64,000 bases of DNA from Torreya grandis (lineage: Eukaryota > Streptophyta > Pinopsida > Cupressales > Taxaceae), in assembly GCA_037957365.1 (NCBI GenBank), contig JARHVA010001425.1, positions 2,362,501-2,426,500 on the forward strand. Reading direction: 5' to 3'. Position 1 is the stretch's first letter. Each line of letters starts with the position of its first letter. Shown in pieces: positions 25,060-35,850 of this stretch. A model generated the notes under the pieces. That model saw only the letters and a list, made by a program, of their open reading frames with translations, made no database searches and was not told where the DNA came from. Position numbers and translations under genes: made by a program.

Positions 25060-25640
25060 ATTGGGTTGACTATATCGACATAGTACTAAATTATATGCAT
25101 AGGTTTGACATATAGTCACATCAAAATGACTTTATTCTATTTGTGTAGGTTTTCCATAATTCTAATTTATACTACTAGGTCAACCCAGTTGACCCTATAT
25201 ACTTTCATGCATCAGAGTTAGACTACTAGGTCAACCTAGTTGACCTTGTACATTCCACACTCTCAATAATAGATTTATACAAAGCTTTATTCAGCCCATT
25301 CGACATAGTTAGTGGTATTTTCAATAATTTATGAAGGTTACTCAACAATAATCTCACTTCTCTAAATCCTCCAACCCACCAAGGTTCCTTTCTATATTTC
25401 TATCTCTTTCCTTGCAGTTTTATTTTTCATAGTTTGCAATCTTTAAAATTACCCTTGTACATTCAACTAGGTCAACCTTATCAACATAGTTCTGTATTTT
25501 GTATTCTATTTAGAAATCTAGGTTGACTCTATTGATTTAGTTTGCTTTCAAACTTTTTTCTTCCATAGTGTAGGGGTGACACTATCAACCCTATTATATA
25601 TTCTTTGCATACACTATTGACTAAATTGACAATGTATTTT
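25060..25640 (+). repeat. Array of about 51-bp repeats with inverted GGTCAAC/GTTGACC core
   Basis: In the C leader the core GGTCAAC-N3-GTTGACC occurs at 25,178-25,194 and again 51 bases on at 25,229-25,245. More decayed units sit at 25,470 and 25,521 (51 apart) and near 25,575. GGTTGAC and GGTTTGAC remnants lie near 25,064 and 25,102. The core is followed by CTATATACTTT-like sequence and preceded by CTACTA. The array resumes after element F. Each unit could form a short hairpin and carries TTGAC cores on both strands. Confidence 0.75.
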
Positions 25641-26304
25641 GTTTCATAGTTAAAATTAACCCTTATATGTTAGTAATTAGTTCATATTTTCATTTTTTGT
25701 TTCTTACATGCTTAGAATAGATCACATAGTCTAATTAGGTTATTTTTAATATATCATTTAGTTTCATTATTTTCTCTTTTATGCACACATAACCAAATCA
25801 AAAAATACTAACAAGCATTTTAACAATTGTCTACCCAAGGCCAACCTACTTGGATTTCATCACCAAGGGGTAATCTAAATTGATTTTTTGGCCAAGTATA
25901 AATATTTGGTTAATGGTATATTTTGGCTAAGCGCCCAACACCCTTATTAATATGGTGTGTGAAGTGAGGGAGTAGTCCCCAATACCAAGATGGTACCATT
26001 GCTAATATAGATCCCTTTCAACCCAAACATCCTAAAACCATCCTTAGATTTCTTTATAGTTTCTTGCTTATAACCAAATTCCTATCACATTTAAAATTAT
26101 ATTCTATTAATCTAACAACATTTAGGTTGACTATTTACTTAGATTTCACTTTCCAAATTAATTGCTTTCTCTTTGCTCAATTGTGTGTTGTATTGTAAAA
26201 ACTTGCATTACCTAACATTGGTGCAAGGTTTTGTGTTGTGTGCCTCAATTGTATCAACCTCATTGATCCAATTAATTATGTGTTTCTTTTCATTTATTGC
26301 TTTC
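25641..26304 (+). other. Element C leader, no gene
   Basis: AT-rich sequence between the 51-bp array and the insertion of F. I see no reading frame or domain in it; it belongs to the 5' untranslated leader of C. Confidence 0.5.
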
Positions 26305-26309
26305 ATAAG
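26305..26309. repeat. Left target-site duplication of element F (ATAAG)
   Basis: ATAAG immediately precedes the TGTTAGG end of F and recurs at 30,253-30,257 directly after its other end. Confidence 0.9.
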
Positions 26310-27033
26310 TGTTAGGTGACCCCTTATCCAATGGAAGCACAATTGATTACTTTCTTATAAGCAATTAAACACGAAATTATACCAGAATGATTAAGTAACT
26401 AGAAACTTGAGACAACAAAGAATTTGAGAGACAATACACACTCTTGTATTAGATATTACTAGAAGAAAATACAAAAAGGAAGATGCCACTTCTTCCTCCA
26501 CCTCAAAGGCTTGCCACACCTCAAGACCTTCTTCTCTCTCTCTCTCTTGCTCAACACAACAACTCTATAGCCTGAGTTATTATCCCTCCTTAAATGCTTC
26601 AGCTGATCTCCTTGACCTTACACCTGTAGATCTCCTTGACCTTGCTTGCTTTAATGCTTTTACTTGCCTTCTTGATCATTACAATACATGCCTTATGGGT
26701 CTTTACATAGGATCCCATGCATACAAAAATAGAAATCTAACTACAATAATTAGACATGCAGCTCGTGACTATAATTAGTCATTTGACATGCAAACACTCA
26801 CTTCACTTAACTAACTATTCATCAATAGCAGTTCTAGAACACACAGGCAACTGACGCTGGTCCCTGCTTGCCTGGTTCTACCGACATCAACCGACTAGCT
26901 ATCATCACTGGTAGCCTTCTACACTGCATCTGATCAACATCGGTCATGATGCCGATGTCGGTGCTTCTGGTTCTTCAGCATCCTCTTCTTCATGTTTGTA
27001 AATAGTTGAAGCTTTTAGCTCCACACCCTAACA
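26310..27033 (-). repeat. 3' LTR of element F
   Basis: Matches 29,536-30,252. It carries a longer CT microsatellite than its partner (near 26,530) and a GC-rich patch with ACCGAC and GCCGATGTCGGT at about 26,878-26,965. The plus strand ends in CCTAACA at 27,033. Confidence 0.9.
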
Positions 27034-27048
27034 ATCTCCCACTTGGAG
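27034..27048 (-). promoter_or_regulatory. Polypurine tract of element F
   Basis: The minus strand reads CTCCAAGTGGGAGAT directly before TGTTAGGG of the 3' LTR. This is the purine-rich, GTGGGAGAT-type tract common in plant Copia elements. Confidence 0.85.
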
Positions 27049-27129
27049 ATAAATAGCTGCTACTATACCTGTACTTGTACACCATCTATTTTGTTCCTTT
27101 GGCTCTATATCCCTCTTCAAAGTCACTCT

Positions 27130-27300
27130 TGAAGACCAACCACCATGCAAACATGTGATGCTATACCTGTCACTTATGTCACAAGAATTTTTTTGCTCCC
27201 AAATTCTTCATGACATACTTTTGAACCAACTCTACCCTTAGCTCAGAAAACTCCCTGTATATGAAACCCTGCAACAAGTAACACAATACAATAATAGGAT
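27130..27300 (-). pseudogene. Possible Copia RT-tail fragment in element F
   Basis: The minus strand near 27,230-27,190 reads YVMKNLGAKKFL. It resembles the F.MKDLGAAKKILG block at the C-terminal side of Copia RT. The match is short and followed at once by stops. If right, it shows that F lost the middle of pol by internal deletion and kept a scrap of its end. This is a low-confidence call. Confidence 0.3.
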
Positions 27301-27689
27301 AATGTAGCTAATATTATCCAACTTGGTAAAGACAAATACAATGGTCAAACCTCCATTGTCTGCAGCCTAATCAATACCATATACCATAGTCTTCTATCTC
27401 ACGTGTCCATCCACTCTCTTCTCTAATATGGGAACCCATCCCTCTATCTAGTGCTTTCTTCTAGCTGATAACTCTACCAATGAATACCTATTTGGTTCTT
27501 TTCCAAGGACTCATACTCCTCATCCATGCCAAGCTCCCACTGTTTCTGGATTCTACCTGCATTGCTTCTTCCATCTTCCTAGTTCTTGACTATCAGTAAG
27601 CAATATAAAGAAGGTGAACAACAAATATGAGGTTCACATACCTTTTTTGACCTCCATATGGGTGTTTGAGACTTATTGACAGCTTGATG

Positions 27690-27960
27690 TCCACCCAACA
27701 TCCATTCCAGTGACCGATCTCAGCCATCTCCCAGTCTACTCCCGACTGATATCAGTTTCCTACACTGACCCCGACTACTGACATCATTTCCCTAGCTGAT
27801 GCCGGTGTCCCCCCCACTGACGTCGATCCTGATGATCGATGTCAGACTTCTCCTACCCGACCTACTGACCCTGCTGGTCTGCACATGACCGATGTCAGTT
27901 TCTATCTAGTTGATGTCAGTGCCGGAAGCACCGGCGTCGGTACCTGTGTTTTTCTATAAG
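27690..27960. repeat. GC-rich patch of CCGATGTCAGT-like motifs in element F
   Basis: Repeated variants of (A/G)CCGA(T/C)(G/A)TC(A/G)GT, CTGATGCCGGTG and CCCGACTGATATC occur here and again in both F LTRs. The patch is far richer in G and C than the rest of the window. The ACCGAC forms contain the RCCGAC core of DRE/CRT cold and drought elements; a regulatory role is only a possibility. Confidence 0.6.
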
Positions 27961-28213
27961 TGATGAATTTTTCATCCACGAGCTCATCTTGGATCAAACC
28001 TATGTCCATGCTGCCCTGCTTAGATTTATTCAGCCCCTGTGACTGATCTCTATCCTTCATCTCCTTCATAAACACCAAGGCTTCTTTGTTCTTGTCAAAA
28101 GCATCAAATTTCCTTTTTTTGCAATGAACTCTATCTATGCTTTCTAAATCTAAACACATACCTTTTGAATCAAGAATGTCCATTCCCTTCCTATTCATGT
28201 GACCAAGCCTATT
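27902..28213 (-). pseudogene. Element F integrase N-terminal fragment
   Basis: After one in-frame TGA stop at 28,214-28,216 the minus strand continues LNRLGHMNRKGMDILDSKG. This is the GHMSEKG..L.SKG start of Copia integrase, in the same frame as the upstream gag-protease stretch. Only the first zinc-binding part is recognisable (GHM and a later C at RVHCKKRK). The sequence then runs into charged, unrelated-looking residues and stops at 27,902, so the catalytic core is missing. Confidence 0.7.
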
Positions 28214-28216
28214 AAG

Positions 28217-29005
28217 TCACATCTTCAAATCTACAGCTAAAGTAGATAAACCAGAAGTAGAATTAGCAATACAAGTAGACAGATAAAGAGTATCTACTTT
28301 CTTACCTCTTGCTAGAACAAGTGCACCCTTGGTAACCTTCCAAAAATCCACTGTGAGGGTTATTGTGCATCCCTCATCACCCAACCTTCCTACAAAAATC
28401 AAACTCTGCTTTAGAATCAGGACATGCATGACCTCTTTCAACACCCATGTGTTGTCAATATGCAATCTTAGCCACACTTTCCCTTTGCCAACTATCTGAT
28501 AAGGCATACCATCCCCTAAATAAAGCACTCCAAAGTCTCCCTGTTCATACTCATGGAAAAAATCTCTATTTAGGGATGCATGAAAAGATGAACCAGAATC
28601 TAAAATCCATGATCCTACCTGACTATCCGAAGAAAGTATGAGAGCATCTTGTACCACAATATTTGCATCCTTTGCTTCTTCAATACCTGCATGTTGATTA
28701 TCTTTATCTCTCAACCAACACTCCTTTGTATGTCCTTTCTTTCCATAAAACCAGTAGGTAACACCTTTGGATTTGGATCTCCTTCCTGACCTTGATTTCC
28801 CTTGCTCAACCTTCTCCCTTTGCCTTCCCCTGCTTTTTGTACTTAGAGCATTACCTGATGATTCACCTGTGCTTCTCCTGCGTATTTCCTCATTCAAGAT
28901 CACACTCACAACATCATCAACTTTTAAGATTTTAGAAGCAGATGCAAAATTACTTACTACCATAACCAAACTGTCCCAACTTTCAAGCAAAGAACATAAA
29001 ATCAA
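28217..29005 (-). pseudogene. Element F gag C-terminus and aspartic protease
   Basis: A 262-codon open stretch. Residues about 84-96 (YWFYGKKGHTKEC) are a CCHC zinc knuckle whose first two Cys are now Tyr. A basic Arg/Lys/Ser-rich stretch precedes it. Protease starts near residue 133 with WILDSGSSFHAS, its catalytic DSG (136-138) intact, and continues with YLGDGMPYQIVGKG and LKEVMHVLILKQSLIFVGRL, typical of Copia. It ends at one premature TGA where the family has Trp, after which integrase follows in frame. Upstream gag is in another frame, implying a frameshift near 29,010-29,200. Confidence 0.9.
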
Positions 29006-29420
29006 GAGAGCCTTTACCTCATCATCAAAAAAAAATATTAAATGAAGCTAATTGGTTTACCAAACCATGGAAATCACTGAGATGAGTATGTACCAATCCA
29101 CCTTCCTGCATTTGTAAATTAAATAGCTGCTTCATAAGATATACCTTATTAGAAGCCAAGGGCTTTTCGTATAAATTCGCCAAGGACTTTATCAACTCTT
29201 CCGTTGTCTTGCACTATGATAAGCTAGAAATCACAGACAATGCAAGGCTCAACCTTATGGAACTGAGAGCCTTCCAATCAAGAACACTCCATTCTTCATC
29301 CTTCATATCTATGGACTTACATGCAACCCCACCCAACGGTAAGTACAAATCCTTCTGATACAGATAATCCTCTATCTGCATCCTCCAATGTTGATAATTC
29401 TTGCCGTTAAACTTCTCCAT
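29006..29420 (-). pseudogene. Element F gag N-terminus
   Basis: The minus-strand ATG at 29,420 opens MEKFNGKNYQHWRMQIEDYL, then YQKDLYLPLGG and WKALSSIRLSLA. This is the F.G.N...W...ME..LYQKDL start of plant Copia gag. Sixty-eight codons remain before a stop. The downstream part (29,210-29,010) reads in changing frames into the next open stretch. It lies about 115 bases after the primer site, a normal leader length. Confidence 0.85.
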
Positions 29421-29521
29421 TTATAGCTTACTTTCTTCTACCATTCCTGAACTCCCACTCAATCAGAAAACCCTGTGAATGACTTGTAATAAAAAACAAT
29501 AACCTGCTCCCTGCAAACCTG

Positions 29522-29533
29522 GCTCTGATACCA
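29522..29533 (-). promoter_or_regulatory. Primer-binding site of element F
   Basis: The plus strand reads GCTCTGATACCA, i.e. minus-strand TGGTATCAGAGC. This is the exact complement of the 3' end of initiator methionine tRNA, two bases from the LTR that starts at 29,536. Confidence 0.93.
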
Positions 29534-29535
29534 AC

Positions 29536-30252
29536 TGTTAGGTGACCCCTTATCCAACGGAAGCACAATTGATTACTTTCTTATAAGCAATTAAACACGG
29601 AATTATACTAGAATGATTAAGTAACTAGAAACTTGAGACAACAAATAATTTGATAGACAATACACACTCTTGTATTAGATATTACTAGAAGAAAATACAA
29701 TAAGGAAGATGCCACTTCTTCCTCCACCTCAAAGGCTTGCCACACCTCAAGACCTTCTTCTCTCTCTCTTGCTCAACACAACTCTATAGCCTAAGTTATT
29801 ATCTCTCCTTGAATACTTCAGCTGATCTCCTTGACCTTACACCTATAGATCTCTTTGACCTTGCTTACTTCAATGCTTTTACTTGCCTTCTTGATCATTA
29901 CAATACATGCCTTATGGGTCTTTAAATAAGATCCCATGCATACAAAAATAGAAATCTAACTACAATAATTGGACACACAGCTCGTGACTATAATTAGTCA
30001 TTTGACATGCAAACACTCACTTCACTTAACTGACTGTTCGTCAACAGCAGTTCTAGAACACACAGGTGACCGACACTAGTCCCTGCTTGCCTGGTTCTAC
30101 CGACGTCAGTCGACTAGCTGCCATCATCGGTTGCCTTTTGCACTACATCTGACCGACATCGGTCATGCTGCCGATGCCAGTGCTTATGGTTCTTCAGCAT
30201 CCTCTTCTTCGTGTCTGCAAATAGTTGAAGCTTTTAGCTCCACACCCTAATA
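29536..30252 (-). repeat. 5' LTR of element F
   Basis: Partner of 26,310-27,033. It holds the same GC-rich CCGAC(A/G)TC patch (30,068-30,180). It ends in CCTAATA, one change from CCTAACA, directly before the ATAAG duplication. Confidence 0.9.
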
Positions 30253-30257
30253 ATAAG
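30253..30257. repeat. Right target-site duplication of element F (ATAAG)
   Basis: Exact copy of 26,305-26,309. Confidence 0.9.
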
Positions 30258-30339
30258 TACTTGAAAAATTATTCTTATTTTAGTACACAATCATTTATGT
30301 TGACATAATCTCTTCCAGACTATCTATTTTTCTTGTTTG

Positions 30340-30480
30340 TTGTGCTAGGTTAACCTATTTGACCCTATACACTTTTTTAGCCCCTAACTACTATAATAGG
30401 CCAACCTAGTCAACTCTATATAGTTTTCAAACCCTATTCTCTATGATAGGTTGACCCAATCAACTCTATAAATGTTTTTG
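30340..30480 (+). repeat. Continuation of the 51-bp array of element C
   Basis: Three further core units start at 30,348 (GGTTAACCTATTTGACC), 30,399 (GGCCAACCTAGTCAACT) and 30,449 (GGTTGACCCAATCAACT). They are 51 and 50 bases apart, the same period as before element F. F therefore inserted into this array-bearing leader. Confidence 0.75.
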
Positions 30481-30674
30481 CCTTCTTAATTTATCAGTAT
30501 TAGTAGTTTAATCATTTCTCTATAGTCATCGTGAAGTTTCCTAGTATAATCTTCTTGGATATCTTGAATCCATTTAGATATTATATGGGATGTTCATTTA
30601 TCCCTCTCATTTCCTCCCAAGGGTACCATCATGCTTAGGTCACCTCTTCCCCTACTTCATCCATCACTTGTAAC

Positions 30675-32010
30675 ATGGTCAAAATCACACCTCAAGATGA
30701 AGTTGATGGGTTTGATCCTTTCTATTATTACCAAGATACTTATCATCTTCAAAACCTTCAAACTAATGTGGGAGAAATTGACACAGTTTTAATCAATAAT
30801 CCCACTAATAATTGTTCTTCTAATAACCCTACCCCTAATACCAATTCAAGGAGTAATCCTACCAAGACCAACCCACCTCTTGATATAAATCAACCTCTTG
30901 ACCAAATTAACCATAAAATGAACATAATGAAAAACTCTAACACTAATAAAATGATACAACTTCAAAAACATTTGATTAATATAGCTAATCAACCTTTGAC
31001 TATCCATCCTCAACCTAATCCTAATTACATTCCTCCACCTCTTAGAGATGCCTCATGCAATGTTATTCCTCAACCCATAATGAATAAAAAGATACTTCAA
31101 ACTATTCAAAATTAACCTTTATCTCCCTTCATTAAGTCCATTGATATTGGTAAAATATCTCCAACTATCAAGTATGATGGGACTAAAAACTGCTTCATTT
31201 CTCAAAGCTTTTGGTAATCTTTACAAAGAGTGGATCCAAACTAATACCTTCACTATAGCTAAACTTTTAGTCAAAACCTTCACCAAAAATATATTAAAAT
31301 AATATATCTAATTAACCCAACATTATATTTGGTAACTTGAATATTTGGTCAATCCCTTAGTTAAAGAGTTTCAACATAATGATCTTCCTAAAAATTATCT
31401 TAGCCACTTCATCAATACTAAGCAATCTTCCACTAAACCATCTCATAATTTTAACAAAAAGATGGAAATCATTGGCCCATAAATCTAACCATAACATGAT
31501 TGGTGATAAATTGTTTAAACTCTTTATCACTTCTTTGACTCCTCTTCAGTACAAAGTTCAAACTTTTACTCCCCAAACAATTAATGAAGCTCTTAACCAA
31601 GATAAACATCAAGACTTTCTCATGAAGTAATTCAAACCTAATCCTAAATTTTTAAAAATATATTTTCAAACATATAATAATGCTATCATTAGTAATACTT
31701 TGTAAACCAAACCATTAGTTTTGAAAGTTTACATCCCTTCATCTTCTAACACACCACTTTCTATGTTGTAAATGAAACAACTCTTACCACCCTCTAGAAC
31801 TTTCACCTATACTAACAATCCTCCTAAGTGGTATGACCCTAATAAATTTTGTTTTTTCTATAATTACATTGGTCATTCTCATGAATCTTGTAGAGTTATC
31901 ACTAAATTCTATGTCTCTTATATGCTTGGTGATTCATTTAATCATGAATTCATGATCAGCCTTCATCATCAAGAGTATACCACTACTTCTTAAAAATGAT
32001 AGGTTTATAA
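30675..32010 (+). pseudogene. Element C gag remnant
   Basis: It opens with an ATG at 30,675 followed by 146 codons rich in Asn, Pro and Thr (MVKITPQDEVDGFDPFYYYQ), then stops. Capsid-like pieces follow in shifting frames (31,150-31,630), with FLKAFGNLYKEW and IVYNTL-like text. At 31,772-31,993 a zinc-knuckle-type block reads KFCFFYNYIGHSHESCR. It corresponds to the KYC.FH...GH.TE.C form seen in Tat-type gag. Several stops make it inactive. It is the first gene of C after its long leader. Confidence 0.75.
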
Positions 32011-32589
32011 AAATTCTACCTTAAATAGTAAAACTAATAATCAACAAAACACCAAGGGAATTTAGGCAATTGATACTGATTATGACCAATATTATAACAA
32101 TTCTTAATATGTTAACATTGCTAAGGTCAACTATCATCATGAGATAGGTCACAAAGATCCTATTACCAAACCTAAAAAGCCATATTTAGAAGAATAAATT
32201 TTGAAGGATACTAACACTACTAATATATCTTTGAAATCCCATGAGGAATGACTTCCTCCTTCCAAACCTCCAATCACATCTATTCCTTCAAAATATAGTT
32301 TACCTCCTAAATTGTGTGTTGGTTCTTCTAAATCTTATTGCAACATTTTTGAAGAACTCGACTCTATGCCTTGTAAGATTCCACTTATGGAGTTGGTTCA
32401 TACTTCCCCCTATCATTGGAATTTCCTTATGTAACAACTCCAAGAAATTGAAGATTTATCCTCTGTAAAATGAAGAACACCTTCTATTGAATCTCAACCT
32501 ACCAATGTAAATACCATTGAAATTATGTGTCCTTCCAATCCTTCTATTAAATTTATTGAAGAGGACATGACCAATTATGAAATTATTTT
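32011..32589 (+). pseudogene. Element C gag-protease junction, decayed
   Basis: Plus-strand reading continues with stops through Pro/Ser-rich text and then approaches the protease. No domain can be named. It is kept as part of the C polyprotein by position. Confidence 0.4.
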
Positions 32590-32814
32590 TCATGTTGAAG
32601 ATTTACCACTCTATTAAAATAGCCATTAATACTACCCTAATTCATAAAGTTTTAGTTGATGAAGGATCTGGTATTATTTTAACATATTAGTGGCTTATCT
32701 AACAACTCAATTATAAAAAGGATCATCTTAAGTAAACCCATATTACCTATCATGGTTTTGATAAGATAAATCAAAATCCACATGGTTGCATTTGGATTCC
32801 ATTAACCATTAAAC
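32590..32814 (+). pseudogene. Element C aspartic protease, 5' half
   Basis: The plus strand reads IHKVLVDEGSGIILTY, matching the (V)LVDGGS active-site block of Tat-type proteases, with DEG in place of DGG or DSG. It continues to IPLTIKLK, where element D (with its TTAAG target copy) interrupts it. The other half resumes at 39,964 after D. In-frame stops are present as well. Confidence 0.75.
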
Positions 32815-32819
32815 TTAAG
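32815..32819. repeat. Left target-site duplication of element D (TTAAG)
   Basis: Directly precedes TGAGAGG of D. The right copy at 39,959-39,963 reads CTAAG, one mismatch. Confidence 0.75.
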
Positions 32820-33142
32820 TGAGAGGATCCTCCTACAACAATTAATAAAAATGCACAAATAATAGGAATTAACAGCATGAATTAAATATGAAGAACACTT
32901 GAAAAGATTAAACTGATTGTAGACCACTTTGAGGGGGAAACCTCCTTTGAGAAAGCTCAATACAATAATTTTGAGGATGCCTTATATGGCCTCAACACTT
33001 ATATATATATTCTAAACTAAGAAACTACTACTTCCCATGAATGTGGGATAACACATAATGCTCATAGGATAACTTACAAAGCATATGCATCCATAGAAAC
33101 TACTAAACAAAAAAATAAAAGATATATCATGGGTTCATAACA
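32820..33142 (-). repeat. 3' LTR of element D
   Basis: Matches 39,636-39,958 at equal length. The plus strand starts TGAGAGGATCC and ends TTCATAACA. Confidence 0.9.
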
Positions 33143-33160
33143 TCCCCTCCCTCATAAAAA
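33143..33160 (-). promoter_or_regulatory. Polypurine tract of element D
   Basis: The minus strand reads ATGAGGGAGGGGA directly before TGTTATGAACCC of the 3' LTR. Just upstream it has GAGGACAAAGA, a context usual for plant chromoviruses. Confidence 0.88.
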
Positions 33161-34450
33161 ATCTTTGTCCTCAGAGTTTTAGATGTGGGAACTGGTGTTG
33201 AATCTAGAATAGTGGTTCCCATGTTGTATCCTCTATTTGCATTCCTTGACATTGAATTAAAGCCTAGGTGATGGAGTGAGAGCTAAGTTGGCATGTGTGC
33301 CTATCCAAGATTTCCTCCACTTCAATAAGAATGGATCCTTCATTATCAAGTTTGGGTAAAATAGTCTGCACTTTAATGTTTGTGCCAATAACTTTCTTTA
33401 GATAAAAGACATGAAATACTAGGTGAAATCAAGAAGGTGGGAGATCCAGCTTATAATCAACTAACCCAATCTTCTAAATAACTTTATAGGGCCCATAGAA
33501 CTTAGGGGATAGCTTATGACATCCTTTGAGTTTTAGGGAGGATTACTTGTAAGGATACAAGCAAAGAAAAACCATATCACTTACTTGAAAAGTACACTCT
33601 GAATGGTGTTGATCTTCCTATTATTACATTAAATTTTTCACCATATGAATATTTTCTAGTAGAGTGTTAAGGATCTAATCTTGGGTTCGAATAAGTGTGT
33701 CTACTACTTGGACTGATGAATTATTAAGGTTATATAGAAGGAACACTGGTGGTTCTTACCCATAGACTACTTTATATGGATTCATTTTTGTTGAAGTGTG
33801 TTAGGAGGTATTGTACCACCATTTGATGAGAGGGATCCACTTTGACCATTGATGTTGTTATTCTAAGGTAAAGTAATGAAGGAATGTTTCCAAGCATTTA
33901 TTGACAATTTATGTCTGGCCATCTATTTGTGGATGATACCCAAAACTCATCTTTAGTTGAGTATCAGTACATTAAAATAGTTCCATCCAAAAATGGTTGG
34001 TGAAGGTTTCATCAGGATCAGATATAATAGATGAAGGGATTCCATAAAGATAGAAAATCTGGCTAAGGAAAATTTATGAAATTGTGGAGGTGGTATAAGG
34101 ATGGCTGAGGGCACAAAAATGACTATATTTTGAGAGGTGATCAACCAAAACTAATATCACTATTTTCCATTTGAATTTAAGAGCCCCTCAATGAAATCCA
34201 TATAAATATCTATCCAAATCCTAGTAGGGATGGGCAAGGGTTCATGTAACCCAGCGATGAGTGTTGTTTCACCCTTGTTACACTGACATGTATCACATTT
34301 AGCCACCATTTGTTGAATTGCCTATTTCATTCCCTTCCAAAAGAAGTTATGTCATACCCACTCATACATTTTGAGAAACCCTAAGTGACCTATGGATGGA
34401 GAAGCATAGAGTTCATAGAATATAGCCTGCTATAGATCTATGCTATGGGG
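33161..34450 (-). pseudogene. Element D integrase with C-terminal chromodomain
   Basis: On the minus strand, a zinc-binding region near 34,400-34,280 reads GHLGFLKMYEWV and CDTCQCNK. Then come IPTRIWIDIYMDFIEGL (core start), YHPQIDGQT near 33,900 with the Glu lost, and FHVFYLKKVIG near 33,430. The end (about 33,340-33,170) reads EVEEILDR and then EDTTWEPL and HQFPHLKL. That is the EILD...ATWE...F.....LED pattern of the chromodomain in chromoviruses, which targets integration to marked chromatin. Stops break it in many places. Confidence 0.82.
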
Positions 34451-34639
34451 AAGTACCAAATGACCTTTATATAGTAAATAATCACCATCCTAAGAATAAT
34501 GTGGTATAATTGAGGGGTCAGTGGTTAGCTATTCAAGGATTTGAGATAATGAGGAGTCATTTACATATCCCTATAATATAGTGTCAAACCAATTTGGAAT
34601 ATGCATGGAAATAGCTAAAAGGGAAGCTTGATCCACAAA

Positions 34640-35040
34640 TGTATGAGATAGAGCATCAACCATAATATTCTCTTTACCTTTCTTGTAAGTTATCTCATAG
34701 TCATAACCCATGAGTTTACTGACCCATTTCTATTGTGATGGAGAAAACACCCATTATTCTAAGAAATATTTTAGACTTTGGTGATCAATTTTGATGCAAA
34801 AATGATTACCCAAGAGGTATGGCTACCACTTCTATACTACATGTAAAATAGCTATCATTTCTTTCTCATAAGTAGAGAGCACTAAATTCTTGCTAGAAAG
34901 TGCTTTATTAGTGAATGCAATTGGGCATCCTTCTTGAAGAAGAATAACACCCAATCCATTACCACAATAATAACTCTCAATAGTGAAGGTCTTGGTAAAA
35001 TATGGCATAGCTAGAATAGGTGTAGTACACATAACTTGTT
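34640..35040 (-). pseudogene. Element D RNase H remnant
   Basis: A 66-codon open piece at 35,032-34,832 reads TPILAMPYFTKTFTIESYYC, then GLGVILLQEGCPIAFTNKAL and LSTYEKEMIAIL. These are the P.LA.PDF.K.F..E.DA, G.G.VL.Q...PIA and YEKE..A blocks that link RT to RNase H in Gypsy pol. The next part on the minus strand, near 34,800, keeps a recognisable NHFCIKIDHQSLKY-like segment. Confidence 0.85.
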
Positions 35041-35850
35041 TTAATGCCTTAAATGCACACTCAATAGCTGATATACAAGTAAAAGCATATTTTTCAAATA
35101 GCTATCAATGGAGCTATAAGCTTCTTATAATCTTTGATAAACTTTCTATAATATCCAATTAGCCCCAAAAAACCATGAAGGCTCTTGAGTGTTTGAGGAT
35201 GTAGCCAATTTGTCATAGCATTTATTTCTTTAGGATCCACCTGAACCCCTTAAGTTGAAACAATATGCCCAAGATACTCTACTTCATCCTAGCTAAAAGT
35301 ACATTGGGACTATTTTTCACAAAGATAATAGTTAGAGATAAGTTGCAATGTGAGCTCCAAATATTGGAAATGTTTAGGCTATGTTTGACTATAGATGAGG
35401 ATATCATCGAAGAAGACCAAAATAAATTTACATAGGTAGGGACATAATATTTTATTCACCAATGCTTGGAATGTTGAAGGAGAATTAGTGAGGCTAAAGG
35501 AAATGACTAAGAGCTCATAATTACCATAATTCATGTGAAAATTTGTCTTAGGGATATCATCCTCATGAAGCTAGATCTGGTGATATCTAGAGTAGAGATC
35601 CAACTTGGAGAAAAAATGAGTGCCATAAAACTCATCAAGAAGCTCATCAATAATAGGGATCAAGAACTTATCCTTGATTTTGAGGTGATTAAGTGCACAA
35701 ATATAAATTTAAATATGGCATGACCCATCTTTTTTCCAAATAAGGAGAACTAGGGAAGAATATGGGCTGGTACTAGGGTGAATAATGCCTTGCTAAAGTA
35801 AGTCTCAAATGAGCATCTCAATCTCAGTCTTTTGATAAAATGGGTAGTGA
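35041..35850 (-). pseudogene. Element D reverse transcriptase remnant
   Basis: The minus strand reads SPYSSLVLLIWKKDGS (near 35,760), [16 protein letters not shown] (35,620-35,575), ALVNKILCPYLCKFILV and then FFDDILIYS at about 35,415. FFDD is a variant of the YxDD catalytic centre with both Asp residues intact. Stops occur between blocks. Confidence 0.85.

Larger units (their letters stand above)
26310..30252 (-). mobile_element. Element F: shortened Ty1/Copia retrotransposon
   Basis: LTRs of 724 and 717 bp (26,310-27,033 and 29,536-30,252) with ends TGTTAGG...CCTAACA are bounded by exact ATAAG duplications. The minus strand carries a methionine-tRNA-type primer site next to the right LTR and a purine tract next to the left LTR. 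Between them, in 2.5 kb, are Copia gag, protease and the start of integrase. Most of integrase, RT and RNase H is missing or unrecognisable. In the first roughly 178 aligned LTR bases I count six differences, the highest LTR similarity in the window, so it is the youngest insertion. Confidence 0.9.

Noticed and set aside
25060..25640. The 51-bp array as a CRISPR array
   Set aside because: Units are degenerate over their whole length, there are no unique spacers between exact repeats, and the context is a plant retrotransposon leader.
28447..29045. Two plus-strand ORFs opposite the F gag-protease
   Set aside because: They are antisense shadows of a recognised Copia gag-protease frame and have no motifs of their own.
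29737..29925. Plus-strand ORF in the F LTR
   Set aside because: It lies wholly within an LTR, has no known motif, and is antisense to the element.
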